Assembly (NCBI RefSeq): GCF_047511655.1
Contig: NC_133401.1
Location: 17,908,501 to 17,972,500, forward strand
Direction: 5' to 3'
DNA from: Castor canadensis
Lineage: Eukaryota; Chordata; Mammalia; Rodentia; Castoridae
DNA: 64,000 nt
The notes under the pieces are model-generated. The model ran no database searches and was not told the DNA's origin. It saw only the letters and a program-made list of their open reading frames with translations. The position numbers and the translations under genes were made by a program. Positions within the stretch are counted from its first letter, which is position 1; every line of letters begins with the position of its first letter. Of the stretch, positions 10,008-45,261 are shown piece after piece.

Positions 10008-10125
10008 CCAGGTTTGGTGGTGCGTGCCTGTAATCCCAGCACTATGGAGGCTGAGGCAGGAGGATTTTGACTTTCAAGCCAGCCTAGGGTACACAGGAGT
10101 CCCCATCTCCAAAACCAAAACCAAA
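10008..10125 (+). mobile_element. B1-like SINE
   Basis: gccaggtttggtggtgcgtgcctg ... cccatctccaaaacc. Confidence 0.85.
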
Positions 10126-10877
10126 CAAGTCTGAGAGAGAATGGACTACTTGGAGTCACGGGGATGTTCCTCCTGCTCCCAGGATACAGTTTGCAGCCTT
10201 AAGAAGAACACTCTCCTTTTCATTGTCCCTGTCCATTTCGGAGAACCACTGACTCAGTATTATAGCAGCTCTTGTGAGACTTCATCGTCCTTTCCTCTTA
10301 GAACAGAGCTTCCTCCTAAAGCTGCCCTGGCATCCCCCAGCTTAGGTGTTTACCAAGAAGTGATGCACACTGCATCCCATTTAACGCTGTTTCTATGGGA
10401 AATGACCCTACCAGGTCACAAGAGCTTCCTCACTGGAACTCAGATCAAGCTCTAGTAATTCCCGGGATTGGCTGAGTTTACCCTTTGCTACTGCAGAGAG
10501 CAAAACTCTGTACTCTGTCCCCTGATGGCCCTAGAGATTAGAGGCTGAGTAGGTAAAGAGGATTGCTAATATCATTCTGAGGGGGATTCATGTCATTTTT
10601 TCAGGTCATCTGTCCCTTTGCTGTTTTCCCTGCGTTAGTGTCTCTTATTGTTGAGGGAGGCATTGAACTTGAATACTAGTTGCTGTTCAGTTTCTCTGCT
10701 AAGCTAGGTGATTTAACATTGCTATGTTTTAGGGTGGCTTTTGTCTCCATTTATAGATAAAAAAACCACTTTGAAGTAGTTCCCTAATGGTCACATACCT
10801 ACCTAGTAAATGTCTCCAAATCTTACACCAAGGAAGGCTCTGAACCCTTTTAAGGTCATAAGCCCTTAAGAATAGGA
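10126..10877. other. Unassigned part of DHX34 intron 1
   Basis: A 104-codon open stretch at 10141-10455 has no recognised motif and no splice or codon support; read as chance. No repeat family recognised. Confidence 0.4.
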
Positions 10878-11105
10878 GTGGCTGGGTGCAATGGCGCACG
10901 CCTGTAATCTTAACTGCTTGGGAGGCTGAGACTGGCAGGACGGAGGTTCAAGGCCAGCGTAGGCAAGTAGTTTGCAAGACCCCATCCTCCAGATAACCAC
11001 AGCAAAATAGTCTGGAGGTGTGTTTCAAGAAGTGGAATGCCTACTTTGTAAGTGCAAAGGCCTGAGTTCAAATCCCAGTCCCACTACAAAAAAAAAAAAT
11101 AAAAG
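10878..11105 (+). mobile_element. Dimeric SINE
   Basis: ggctgggtgcaatggcgc start; ID part gttcaaatcccagtcccac; A-tail. Confidence 0.85.
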
Positions 11106-11210
11106 GAGTGCTCAACTTCCTTCCAGAAAGTTGCACGCACAGTCACATACTCTTTATTAGGGCTTTTTCAGTTGAGTTTAGAATCCAACTTTCAGCAAAA
11201 AGGCGTTTTC

Positions 11211-11312
11211 TGGGCTGGCGTTGTAGCTCGGTGGTAGAGCACTTTCCTGCCTTGCAAGAGGTCTGGGTTCCATCCCCAGCACTGCAAAAAAAGAGAGAAA
11301 AAAAAAAGAAAG
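11211..11312 (+). mobile_element. ID SINE
   Basis: gttgtagctcggtggtagagc ... gggttccatccccagcac, A-tail. Confidence 0.85.
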
Positions 11313-11539
11313 GCATTTTATTGTATAGCCAGAAAGTGTAGGTTTGAAGAGAACTAAACCCTGAACACTAATAATGCTACCAAGCTTCTTTCCCTCTCTC
11401 TGTCTTTCATAGTGACTATCCTTATTTCCATACCCAGGTATTTCCCTAGGGTAGATTTCTAGGTAGCAAACGGCTTCAGGTTTACATAAACTCGTCTAGT
11501 AACAACAGATAAAATGAGCTTTTCTCTCCTAGTAACCAA

Positions 11540-11640
11540 GTGTAAATTCCAGTGAAGGGCCTCGATTGGCTCCTGATTGGGTCACGTGACCACTCCTCAG
11601 CCCAATCACCGATTGAAAGGGGAATAAAATACCATGGTCA
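11540..11640 (+). promoter_or_regulatory. CCAAT/E-box cluster in DHX34 intron 1
   Basis: A perfect palindrome GGTCACGTGACC (11580-11591; USF/TFE3-class E-box) sits between two inverted CCAAT boxes (ATTGG at about 11565 and 11576) and a direct CCAAT (near 11603), with a TATA-like ggaataaaatacc at about 11621. This looks like an alternative promoter or enhancer; function is inferred. Confidence 0.45.
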
Positions 11641-12140
11641 ATCAGGCCTTTGACTTAAAGGCCACCAGAGCCATGTGGAAATGAAGGCCCTTCTCCAAAG
11701 GAAGGGACACTGTTAGAAAAAGGGAAAGGAATGTGGCAGGCAGGCAGGCAACAGCAAGACCTAACACTTGTAAAACTGTTCATTTAATTTCAAGAGCTCC
11801 AGGGTTGTGAAGCTCAGTGGACCCCAGGTTCAGAACCCTTGATTTGTTCTTTTGTTATATCCAGACTCTAATTACTGCCTTCATAGCAGGATTCTGTTGT
11901 TGATTGACCACATGACCTACATCTCTCTTTTAGGTCTCAGGTCAAACATCCCCTCCTCTGGGATCCTTTGCTGACTCCCAGGAATGGGCAGGCACCTCTG
12001 GGTTCCTGCAGGTCTTGAGTCACTGGATTGTTCTGGTCTGGGCCATGGCTCGGGGTTACTCATGACCTCCATTCCTTGTGTAGTGTTTGAGATCAGTGTT
12101 GTAAAGAGGAATGAATGTCTTCTGTTCTCTCCCTGCCAAG

Positions 12141-12381
12141 TATCCAGAGCTGAAACCCCAGGATGAATGTGTGTTGCTCCCAGAGGTCACTGTGAGACTT
12201 AAGAGGAACCTTGTGTGCTGTCTATTCTGTCACCTGCGGTGGTCCTGTCCCAAGAGAGAGAAAGAAAATTAGCTCTTTGAAGAGAAGGTGGCTCCTGTTG
12301 CTCGCACTGGGGATGGATGAGAGTAGTTGGTCCAAGTGATCAGAACTGAGGCAGTTTTGTGACAGCGCTGTGATTGGCACC
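12141..12381 (+). other. DHX34: DHX34 5' UTR part of exon 2
   Basis: The best acceptor upstream of the start codon is tcttctgttctctccctgccaag, ending at 12140. If it is used, the leader holds short upstream frames: ATG 12163 to TGA 12193 (10 codons), ATG 12313 (8 codons) and ATG 12317 (10 codons), all ending before the main ATG. These could damp translation. A weaker acceptor near 12365 would remove them. Confidence 0.5.
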
Positions 12382-36640
<24,259 letters not shown>

Positions 36641-36735
36641 GCCAGTGCAGCACGGGGGGCTCTCCCCCTGTGCACGTGTGCATGTGTGTGTATGGGATAT
36701 CTATGTGAATAAAGTCTCACGCTGACTCCACCTTC
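36641..36735 (+). terminator. DHX34: DHX34 3' UTR and polyadenylation signal
   Basis: Very short 3' UTR: AATAAA at 36708-36713, about 70 nt after the stop, with a GT-rich stretch before it and tct/ctt-rich sequence after. Cleavage is expected near 36725-36735. Confidence 0.85.
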
Positions 36736-38400
36736 TGAGCTGGCCTTACACTGGCAGAGCAGCCCATGTCCTCTGCAGGGTGGGTCCTGCCCTCTGCTGG
36801 CACTGTCTCTGAAGGGCCTGGCAGGTCTGGAGCTGGAGTCAAGCAGGGGCTGCAGGCATCTCAAGTCCAGGTGTGGTGTCCTGACACCTGTCAGTTCTGT
36901 CTGTCCTCACACAGTTATCTTCCCCTTGCTCTGGGAGACCCAGGTGTTTCCACACAGATGGCGGGGCAGCGAAGGGGGTGTTAATGTTCACAGGAACCAT
37001 CTGAGAGAAGAGACGCCTTTGTTGGGCGTAATGTTGCAACACTAGGGGCAGCTCAAGAGGGTGTCCCCCAAAGTGAGCCAAACACACTGCTTAGGGAGCC
37101 AGAAAGAGGGTGTGGTAAGGGTGTCTGCACCAATCCCGGGTCTTCTTCTGGGCCGGCCCCCATGAGGAGGTGCTCCCCCTCTGGTCTGGGTGGGAATGGC
37201 TGCAGGGTGGTCCAGAACTCGCCCAGTCTTGTGATGGTAAAAGCCCAGCCCAAGCATCTGTCCTGGTGGGGGCAGTGCCTCCAGGAGCCAGAGCTGTGCT
37301 TCAGCAGCATCTGTGGTCAGGTGGCTTCCTCAAGTCGTCCCTAGAGTGTTCAGAGTGGCCTGTGCTGCCGTGAGGGCAGTCGGTGGCCTGCCTGACTGAT
37401 GGTCCTTTGCTTAGAGCAGCCAGGACACCAGAACGGGGCTGCTGCCAGTTAGGGAGTCAAGTTGTCCCGGTCCCCAACATCTTTGCTCATTTAGAGGAAA
37501 AACAAGTGTTAAAAGGAGTGCTTACAAAAATGGCTCATTACATTAACAGTGACTTCACAGTGTTTAACCTTGCTCTAACAACACTTAACACCTCTCCAGG
37601 GCCCAGGGAGAGGTGGGTCCCTATCGCCTGCTTCAACTTTAACCTCAAACAGACCCAGCCTATGAGTGGACTCCTCTACTACCCTCACAAAGCCATGCCA
37701 CACATGAGGGCAGCTGCCTCCTCGCTGGTCTCCCTGCTTCCGTCCTCACCTCCCCTGGCCTTCTTTCACTACAGAAGCCACAGTGGTTCTTTCAAAACAC
37801 AAGTGTTAGAAATACTGGGGCACTGCTGCAATCACAAGTCATATGCACGTGCTAAAGCTGATAGGCAAGGGGAAGTCTACTGCAGAAGGGTGTGCCTCTG
37901 ACCAAAGTCAGGCCAGCCAGCACACATGGGGCAGAAGGACTGCATCCACTTTCATCCCGGACGCAGTACTGCTTCCCCTTGCTCTAAGGAGGAAGCCCTT
38001 TGCGATTGACAAAGGTTGAGGTTTAGGGGACGGCATGGGTAAGAGAGCAGACAGGATTGGAGCGCATGGACACGAGACTTAATTTGGTTTGTGTGCTCAA
38101 AGACAAAGAGGTGATCCATAAGGCAGGGATTCTGGGGAAACTGAGGCCTGACTCAGTTGGAATGGCAGCACCAAGTATATAATTAACCTGTGGGCCAAGA
38201 GGACCTTGAAGCAGAGATTCCTCTGGACAGTGATTATTCTAAAACTAGCAATTTGAGTTTCAGGACATCTGATGAGAAACAGTTCTCTGCTTAAAGGCAG
38301 AAGCTTTACAGCCAGGTGACATGCTGCCGAGCTCATAGACAGCTGGGGAAATTAGTGAATATTAACACAATGATAGACATACTCCATAGTGTAATACTGG
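36736..38400. other. Intergenic DNA after DHX34
   Basis: No gene, CpG island or named repeat recognised. 37040-37340 is CpG-poor but GC-rich; open frames there are short and unsupported. Confidence 0.4.
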
Positions 38401-38407
38401 GGCAGGG

Positions 38408-38480
38408 GGAGAAGGAGGTCAAACCCAGGACCCTGAGATTAAAAGTCTTAACGCTCTACAGACTGAGCCGGCTCTTTGAC
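38408..38480 (-). pseudogene. tRNA-Lys(TTT) pseudogene
   Basis: On the minus strand: GCTCAGTCTGTAGAGC (D arm), AGACTTTTAATCT (anticodon TTT with a paired stem) and AGGGTCCTGGGTT (T arm start) match tRNA-Lys. The acceptor stem and the end of the T arm do not match, so it is probably inactive. It differs from the ID SINEs, which are not lysine-type. Confidence 0.65.
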
Positions 38481-38839
38481 AGAAAAGACCCAGCTTAGAT
38501 GATCCTCACACAAACCATAGCCTGTCAGTTCCGTCCACCCTCAGTTCAAAGCGACTTCCTCTTAGATTGCTTCACAGACCTAACACGCACTTTTCCCTAT
38601 TCCCTTGGCTCCAGGCTCACCAGCTCCTTTCTGCCCCTTGCATGTGCTCTAGGGGTTCCTACCCCAGGACCTTTGCATGTTATATTCTGGTCACTTGGCT
38701 GCCTCCTTTCATTTGATTTTGTCTCTGCTTACGTATCCAGCAGCACTCAGGTTTCTTTGGGTGGGATGTGTCAGTAACTGGGTGGCTGGATATGGGGTAG
38801 GTACAAGTCAGAGGGCTATTCAGAAGGGGCATGAACATG

Positions 38840-38985
38840 ACCTGGGCTTGAACCTCAGAACTGCTGCATCCTATCTTGTGTCTTAGGCCAGTATCACCTC
38901 ACTGTACCTCAGTTTCCTCCTCTGTAAAATGGCACCATGGTTCCTACCTCCTTAGGTTAGTATGAGGACCTGATGTATGCAGTCT
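38840..38985 (+). mobile_element. MIR
   Basis: gggcttgaacctcagaactg, ctcactgtacctcagtttcctcctctgtaaaatgg, gtatgaggacctgatgtatg: MIR core and 3' part. Confidence 0.75.
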
Positions 38986-39297
38986 CTGACCAGATTTCCA
39001 AATTCTTCGTGTCCCATGTGGAAGCATCCAGGCAGGACACGTGGGTGTTGTAAGGGAGGTAATGGACTTCGTTAGAGATTATTGAAAAAGTTACAAACAG
39101 CCATGGTGGGCCAGGTACTAGGCGGAGGCAGAGAGAGCGGGAGTCTTCCTGTTTGCAGGTGCTTTTAAAGCCTACGTTAACCTATGGGAAGGGAAGAACC
39201 TGGTGACCTCTGACCACCAGTAATTGGTGAGTGGGGAGGGGCATAGGTGTCCCTGGGCCAGGGTGTGAATAATCTGCACATTCTTTGGGATTGAGAC

Positions 39298-39402
39298 TTT
39301 TTTTTAAATTTTGGTGGCACTGGTGTTTGAAATCAAGGCCTCACGCTTGCTAAGCAGGTGCTACCCCCTGAGCCATTTGCCAGGCACATATTTGCAATTG
39401 AA
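39298..39402 (-). mobile_element. ID-like SINE
   Basis: ggtggcactggtgtttgaaatc ... gctaagcaggtgctacc. Confidence 0.7.
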
Positions 39403-39540
39403 AAGAAGGCTCAGAGAAAGAAAAGAATGTTCCACCTGAAATGTGACCTTAAGGCACGTGTTTCAGGAGCCCTGGAGTTTTCCTGTTTTAGCCTGCCTCA
39501 GACTCACATCATGGTCTACTCTCCATGTGGCTGCTGTTGG

Positions 39541-39655
39541 TTTTATTTTTGAGGTGGGGTCTCTGTACGTTGTGCAGGATGGCCTGGAGTATGTGGGCTC
39601 ACACGATCCTTCCACTCAGCCCCCCCGAGTAGCGGGGCCCACAGGCCTGTGTCTG
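39541..39655 (-). mobile_element. B1-like SINE
   Basis: gaggtggggtctctgtacg ... ccgagtagcggggcccacagg; diverged. Confidence 0.6.
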
Positions 39656-40034
39656 TTACTTTTTGAGTAGCTTTTATGTTGAGGCAAGTGCAGGGAGTCA
39701 AAGTTGCAGACGTGGAAGATGGAAATTCAGTCTGATGCTTTGAAAAAAATCAGGAGAAAACAAACAAAAACCAGGCTTAGGGATGAAAGCCTCACTACAG
39801 ACCCGACAGACACCAGAGGAGCAGGGAAGTCTGCTGATCATGTGATGCTGATGAACTCGGCTCAGTGGAATGGAACATTTTTTCAAAGGCACAAATGAAC
39901 GCTCACTCAGGAAGAGGTCAACTGAAGAGCCCTAGGAAGAAACTTCAGTTCATCACTAAGGTCAGAACAGGCATCAATGTCTTCTTTGGGGCCTCAACCA
40001 CCAGGAGCTCTTCCAGGACAGATGGCGACCCCTC

Positions 40035-40195
40035 CTGACTGGGATGCTTTTCTTTTAAAATTTTTATTAGCATAAATTAGTTGCACAAGGGAGTGTCACT
40101 GTGAAATTTCCATGCACGAATACAATGTACTCTGATCACATTCATCTCTATCTCATCTTCTGTCATCCACTCTTTTCCCCCTGCCACCTCCTGCC
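40035..40195 (-). mobile_element. L1 3' end fragment
   Basis: attagcataaattagttgcac ... gtactctgatcacattcatc, same family as 4574-4740. Confidence 0.6.
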
Positions 40196-40204
40196 AGCAC
40201 CTCC

Positions 40205-40350
40205 CACCCCAGGCAAATAGTTCTGGAGACCCCATCTCCAAAAAACATCCAGCACAAAATGGACTGGAGGGGTAGCTCAAGCATAGAGCACCTGCTTTGC
40301 GAGTGTAAAGCCCTGAGTTCAAACCCCAGTCCCACCAAAAAAAAAGTTTG
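40205..40350 (+). mobile_element. SINE, 3' part of dimer
   Basis: B1 end (gttctggagaccccatctcc) and full ID half with A-tail. Confidence 0.8.
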
Positions 40351-40564
40351 AATTATTGATGATCATCAAACATAGGCGATTGCATATGAAAACGCAGAGC
40401 GCACATCCCCTCCACCATGACTTCCGTTGCTCTAGAAGCATCTGTTCCCCCAGATTCCCACGGCTTTTGTCTTTCCGTCTGAACTCATTCTACCGCCTTC
40501 CAGCTCAGTAGACACTTGAGTTTGGGACACTTATCTGCCTCTACCTTTTTGATGTATTTATTTA

Positions 40565-40795
40565 TTTTAGTAGGATTAGAGTTTGAACTCAGGACTTCAA
40601 GCTTGCAAAGCAGTTGAGCCCACCTCCAGTCCATTTTGCTTTGTTTGTTTTGGAGATGGGATCTTTTGGGATCCCATCAAAAACTCACCCCATTTGCCCA
40701 TCAAAAATCCACCACAAAAAAGGGCTGGTGGGGTGGCTTAAGGTGTAGGCCCTGAGTTCAAACCCCAGTACTGCAAAAAAAAAAAAAAAAAAAAC
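40565..40795. mobile_element. Two partial SINEs in opposite orientation
   Basis: 40567-40675 antisense ID/B1 piece; 40690-40795 sense ID piece with a 20-base A-tail. Confidence 0.75.
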
Positions 40796-41419
40796 TCCTG
40801 CATGGGGACTTCTGCTAAGTCCCAGAAAGACTTAGCCAGTCAAGATCCTTTGTCTAGGGATTTTATAAAGATTTTCTTTTCCTGTTTGAAGTAATGCTGG
40901 CAGTGTCTCTGTATTTCTGGATCATTCATGGGATGCATGTCTTTGCCAGCCCATGGACATCACAGGGACAGTGTGCACATCCACCTTTCTTCTAATTAGC
41001 CCTGAGGTCCGGTGTACCAATCAAGCACCCTGTCAGGGCACAGGTCATGCACCACAGCAATGTCAGGGCTTGGCAGCAGTCTCAAGTCACATCCTGTTGA
41101 TCCATGCATCCCTTATTGAGTTTCTAAAAGCTCCCTGTATTCTGTGTGTCCATGCCTCACCTCTGAGTCTGGTAGACTACTGAGTTCTCCCTTTCCCTAC
41201 TCTGCCTGACCAGTTCCTATTTCCTAACTTCTAGTCTCACCTTCACATACATTTAATTTGTTTATTTCTCATTAGTTGATTTTTTTCTTTCTTTTCGCAT
41301 ACATTCTAGAGGCCTGGAGGGTTTAAATTGGGATTGTCTTGAACTTGAAGATATTTAGGGAAAATTGACATTTCAACAATAGTTAAGTTTTCCAACCCAT
41401 GAATATAGTATACCCCCCC

Positions 41420-41940
41420 CTTTGTGTTTACAGTACTGGGATTTGAACTCAGGACCTCACACTTGGTAGGCAGGTGCTTTACCACTTGAGCCATGCTTCC
41501 AGCCTTTTTTGATGTGGTTGTTTTTGAGATGAGGTCTCACATTATGCCTAGGCTGGCCTGGACTGCTATCCTCCTATTTGTACTTCTCTGAGCAGCTGGG
41601 AAGACGGGAGCACATACCACTATGCCCAACTTTTCTCTTTTAATTTTTTTATTTTCGTGGTACTGGGCCTACAACTTGAGCCATTCCACCAGTCCTTTTT
41701 TGTGATTTTTTTTTTTTTTCCAAGATTTCGGGAAACTATTTGCCTGGGCTGGCTTTGAATCAAGATTCTCCTGATCTCTGCCTCCTGAGTAGCTAGGATT
41801 ACAGGTGTGAGCTACAAGCACCCAATCCATGCCAGCTTTTATTGGTTGAAATGGGGTCTCAACCAACTTTTTGCTAAGGCTTGCCTCAAACCACAGTCTT
41901 CCTGATCTCCACTGCCCTGGTATGTCATGAGCTGCGGTGC
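41420..41940 (-). mobile_element. Dimeric SINE followed by trimeric SINE
   Basis: 41425-41632 reverse dimer; 41641-41940 reverse trimer, with the linker gccagcttttattggttg at 41831. Confidence 0.8.
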
Positions 41941-42208
41941 TGGGTATTTCAATTTTTTATGTACAGATCTTGCCTATCTTTAGTGCAATCCCAAGGGCCA
42001 CAGCTTGTCTTACCTGTGAGGTCAGGAATTATAGAGCCCCAAGGGAGGAAGGAGGTGGAAAAAACAATTTTCCTAGTTTCATAATACATTTCTTCTCCTG
42101 AGATGTGAATATAAATAAAAGTTTTCATGAGAGTTCAGTGCACATAGGGGTTGAGTTTCCCTTGTCCCAAATGCTTGGATCCAGAAGTCTTTCAGATTTT
42201 TCATTTTC

Positions 42209-42518
42209 TCCCCTCTGTGGTTCTGGAGATGAAGCCAGGGCCTTGCTCTACCTTTGATTCACACCTCTAGCCCCTTTGCTTTTTAGTTTGCTGTTTAGAT
42301 AGGGTCTCATGCTAACTTAGCCAAGGGCCAACCTTGGACCTTGATCCTCCTCTCTCTGCCTCTTGTGTAGCTGGGATTTCAGGTAGAGGCCACCATACCT
42401 GTCTTGCGTTTGAGCGAGGGTTTCATTAACTTTTTGCCAAATGGTCTAGAACTACAATCCTCCTGTCTCCCCCTACTAAGTAGCTGGGATTACAGTTATG
42501 AGCCACCAGGCTCAGGTC
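42209..42518 (-). mobile_element. Trimeric SINE nested in MER2
   Basis: Reverse ID and two reverse B1 units (gctgggatttcagg; gctgggattacagttatg). Confidence 0.75.
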
Positions 42519-42617
42519 AGTCTTTTGTTTGTCTGGTGGTGATGGTGGGGAATACGAAATGGACCTAAGTCTAAGCATAAAATTCATTTGTTTTATGCAC
42601 GTAGTCTGAAGGTAATT

Positions 42618-42893
42618 GTTTTACTTAACACTGTGCTAGACAAATGCTCTACCACTGACTATATCCCCAGTCCTGAAATTAATTGTTTTTTTTTTTTTTC
42701 CTTTGGTGGTACTGGGGTATGAACTCAGGACTTTGCACTTGCAAAGCAGGTGCTCTACCATTTGAGCCACGCCTCCAGTCCATTTTCTTCTGGTTATTTT
42801 GGAGATGGGTCTCGAGCTATTTGCCTGACTTGCCTCAAACTTGAGATCTCAGCCTCCCAGGTACACAGGATTGCAGGGGTGAGCCTCCAGCGT
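42618..42893 (-). mobile_element. ID fragment plus dimeric SINE nested in MER2
   Basis: Flanked by the direct repeat tctgaaggtaatt (42605-42617, 42894-42906), a clear target-site duplication. Confidence 0.8.
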
Positions 42894-43022
42894 CTCTGAA
42901 GGTAATTTTATAGAATCTGTTGAATGTGCCTGTGTGTTCCCTTCCCCATGTCCCATGAGGTCAGGTGTGGAATTCTGTACTTGTGACCTTTTGGTTTTTG
43001 GATTTTCGAATTAGGGATCTCA

Positions 43023-43810
43023 GCAGACATCAGCTATGATGACTGCTGGTGTAACAGGAAGAGTAGGTGAGATCTTGGTTACTTCAGGAAGAAATGGGAC
43101 TCCTTCCTAAGTCACTAGTCTGGTCTTATGTCAAGACTTCTCTCTCACCTGCTTCATCCGCCCCCCCACCCCCCTTTGTTTTTTAATCTCATTATTTGCA
43201 GGTGGCCCTCCCAGCCCTGAATGATAATTCAGTCTTCGATCAGCACTCTTGCACCCTGGGTTATCTCTAGATAGAAATGACATCCTTGCCCCTTTATCCC
43301 AGAACACACAGGGGACACGACGTCCCCTTCCTCTCTTCACCTTTGCCCTACCAGGCCTTGCCTGCTGCCCCCGCCATTCAGTTGGCTGCTTTTTAAGGGC
43401 AGTGGTGACGTCCAGCAGTCACTCTTGGTCCTTCTCTCTGTTACCTCATCCTGGCAATATTCTATGTCTGACTCCCTCCTTTCCTGGGCCCAACCTCAAT
43501 ATCCACTGCAAAGAACTCTCCTGGGGGAAGGAAGCTGTTTCCTTCCACCTCCCTGCTGCTGCTGCAGGCTGCTCAGGTTGGTATCTGGTAATCCTTAGAA
43601 GGTAACATGCACCAGTGCGGTGCACCCCATCTCTAAGTGTCCCTGTGAACATCCTTATTTCCTCTAGCCACTGTCTCCTCCCTCGGTCCCTGCCCTGGTG
43701 GCTCTGTCTCTCTCCTCTCCTCTGACTTCTCCCTTCCCCTCCTGTCTCCATTTCCTGTGTCTGCTACAAAGGACCACAAATTGGGTAATTTCAAGCAAAA
43801 GAAACGTCAT
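43023..43810. other. Unassigned intergenic DNA
   Basis: Pyrimidine-rich; a 118-codon open frame at 43249-43605 has no recognised motif. Confidence 0.4.
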
Positions 43811-43811
43811 A

Positions 43812-44030
43812 TCAGGGCATGGCTTAGTGGTGCACACATGTAATCCCAGCTATGTGGAAGGCATAGGTAGGAGTATGGTGGGCAGAGAGTAGCTTTAGGC
43901 AAAAATGGGAGACCCTATCTGAAAAATAACTAAAGCAAAAGGGGCTGGGGAGTGGCTCAGGTGGTAGAGCGCCTTCCTAGCAAGTTCAGGGCCCTGAGTT
44001 CAGTATCCCAGTACTGCCAAAACAAAATAA
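43812..44030 (+). mobile_element. SINE, B1b-ID part of trimer
   Basis: ggcataggtaggagtatgg and ctgaaaaataactaaagc are marks of the second B1 unit; ID end gttcagtatcccagtactgcc. Confidence 0.8.
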
Positions 44031-44129
44031 AAAACCCACACAATTCAGTTTTCCAGTGGGGACCCTTCAAGGGTCTGGAACTGAGGGGCCATGGTTTTCT
44101 GTTTTTAGGATTCAAGTTGGACTTTGTAT

Positions 44130-44330
44130 TCTCTCCTGCTGACATGTCACATAAGTCTTGTGTCACTTAACAGTAGGGACATTCCGAGAAATGTGTCAGT
44201 AGGTGATTTTGTCACTGTGGGAACATTGCAGAGCATCTTTATACAAAGTGACATGGCCACAGCATCTCTAGGTGACATAATCTGGGACCACTGTCATACA
44301 TGTGGCCTGTCGTGAGAACATGGCTGAGCA
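44130..44330 (+). mobile_element. Old DNA-transposon-like repeat
   Basis: tgtcacttaacagtagggacattccgagaaatgtgtcagtaggtgattttgtcactgtg matches a common mammalian repeat I cannot name. Confidence 0.5.
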
Positions 44331-45004
44331 GAGCAAGTCAGGCTGCCCATCTGTTTGACTTCTAGAAACACCGTGATTAACCAGCCACCGCGATTATTCT
44401 GTCCAAGTCAGACTCCTATGGCTGTTTTGCCTCTGGTCCATAACTGACCATATTGCTTCCGGCCAGGAAGTGTCACCTGGGACTCACTGAATCCCTGGGG
44501 GTCAGCTTTTTCTCTTTGGGGGAAGCAATTGTCACTGTAAATTGTGGCTTCAGAGAAAGCAGATCATGGAGATGGCAGGAATGCCACAGGTCCATGCTGG
44601 GCCATAGGGGCCAGTTAGGCCCCTGACATACCTGTAAGGCATATGAGATGGCCCTAGTGACCTCATCCTGAGCCCTGCACCTCAGCCCCACAGACAGGGA
44701 CACATAGCACACAGTGTCACACATACATGCTGCCACAGATGCTCAGAAAGTGGCCCCCAAGGACAATCCTAAGTGACACATAGTTACACCCAGAGTCTCC
44801 TATTCACAGACATGAATCACTCAGAGACCCAGGCACGGTGTGACTGGTAACCATGTGTCACACACACACACACTCTCCAGCTGCACATGTCCCTTCCCAC
44901 AATGCACCTCCACGGTACGTTCTAAATCCCCAGACACTGACCACTGAGACCCAAGCCTGACTTTCTGCCCCCTCCAGATCCCAGCCGGGGACTCGGGGCC
45001 CCTC

Positions 45005-45120
45005 CCAGTGAGGAATGCCACCCTTTGGGGTATTTTTAGTTGCAATTAATCTCTGCTTAATCCCCCGCCATGGCTCATCCAGTTGGCTTAATTAAGGAGG
45101 GTCAGGTGGGAGGCATTCCC
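45005..45120. promoter_or_regulatory. Intergenic cluster of homeodomain and TEAD-type motifs
   Basis: Holds ggaatg (TEAD, 45012), tatttttag (MEF2-like), gcaattaatc, gcttaatccc (OTX type), cttaattaagg and cattcc (TEAD inverse) in about 110 bp of non-repeat DNA 5.6 kb beyond the MEIS3 stop. Candidate enhancer. Confidence 0.45.
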
Positions 45121-45261
45121 AATGACCAGAGAAGATTCGAGGAGGACCTGTCCAGCTAGGGGCCCTCTGCCAGTGCTGTGCCAGGCTGGGGCCACGTGGA
45201 TGCACCACTGCCACCTGGCCCTCTCCCCCTCACCCCCACAGCCTTCAAGAAGGATGAGGGT

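Larger units (their letters stand above)
42145..43022 (-). mobile_element. MER2 copy interrupted by nested SINEs
   Basis: Reverse MER2 in three pieces: 42145-42208 (ggttgagtttcccttgtccc), 42519-42617 (gacctaagtctaagcataaaattcatttg) and 42894-43022 (catgaggtcaggtgtggaattc ... ttcgaattagggatc). Confidence 0.8.

Noticed and set aside
10141-10455. 104-codon frame in DHX34 intron 1
   Set aside because: No family resemblance, no promoter or codon bias, inside an intron.
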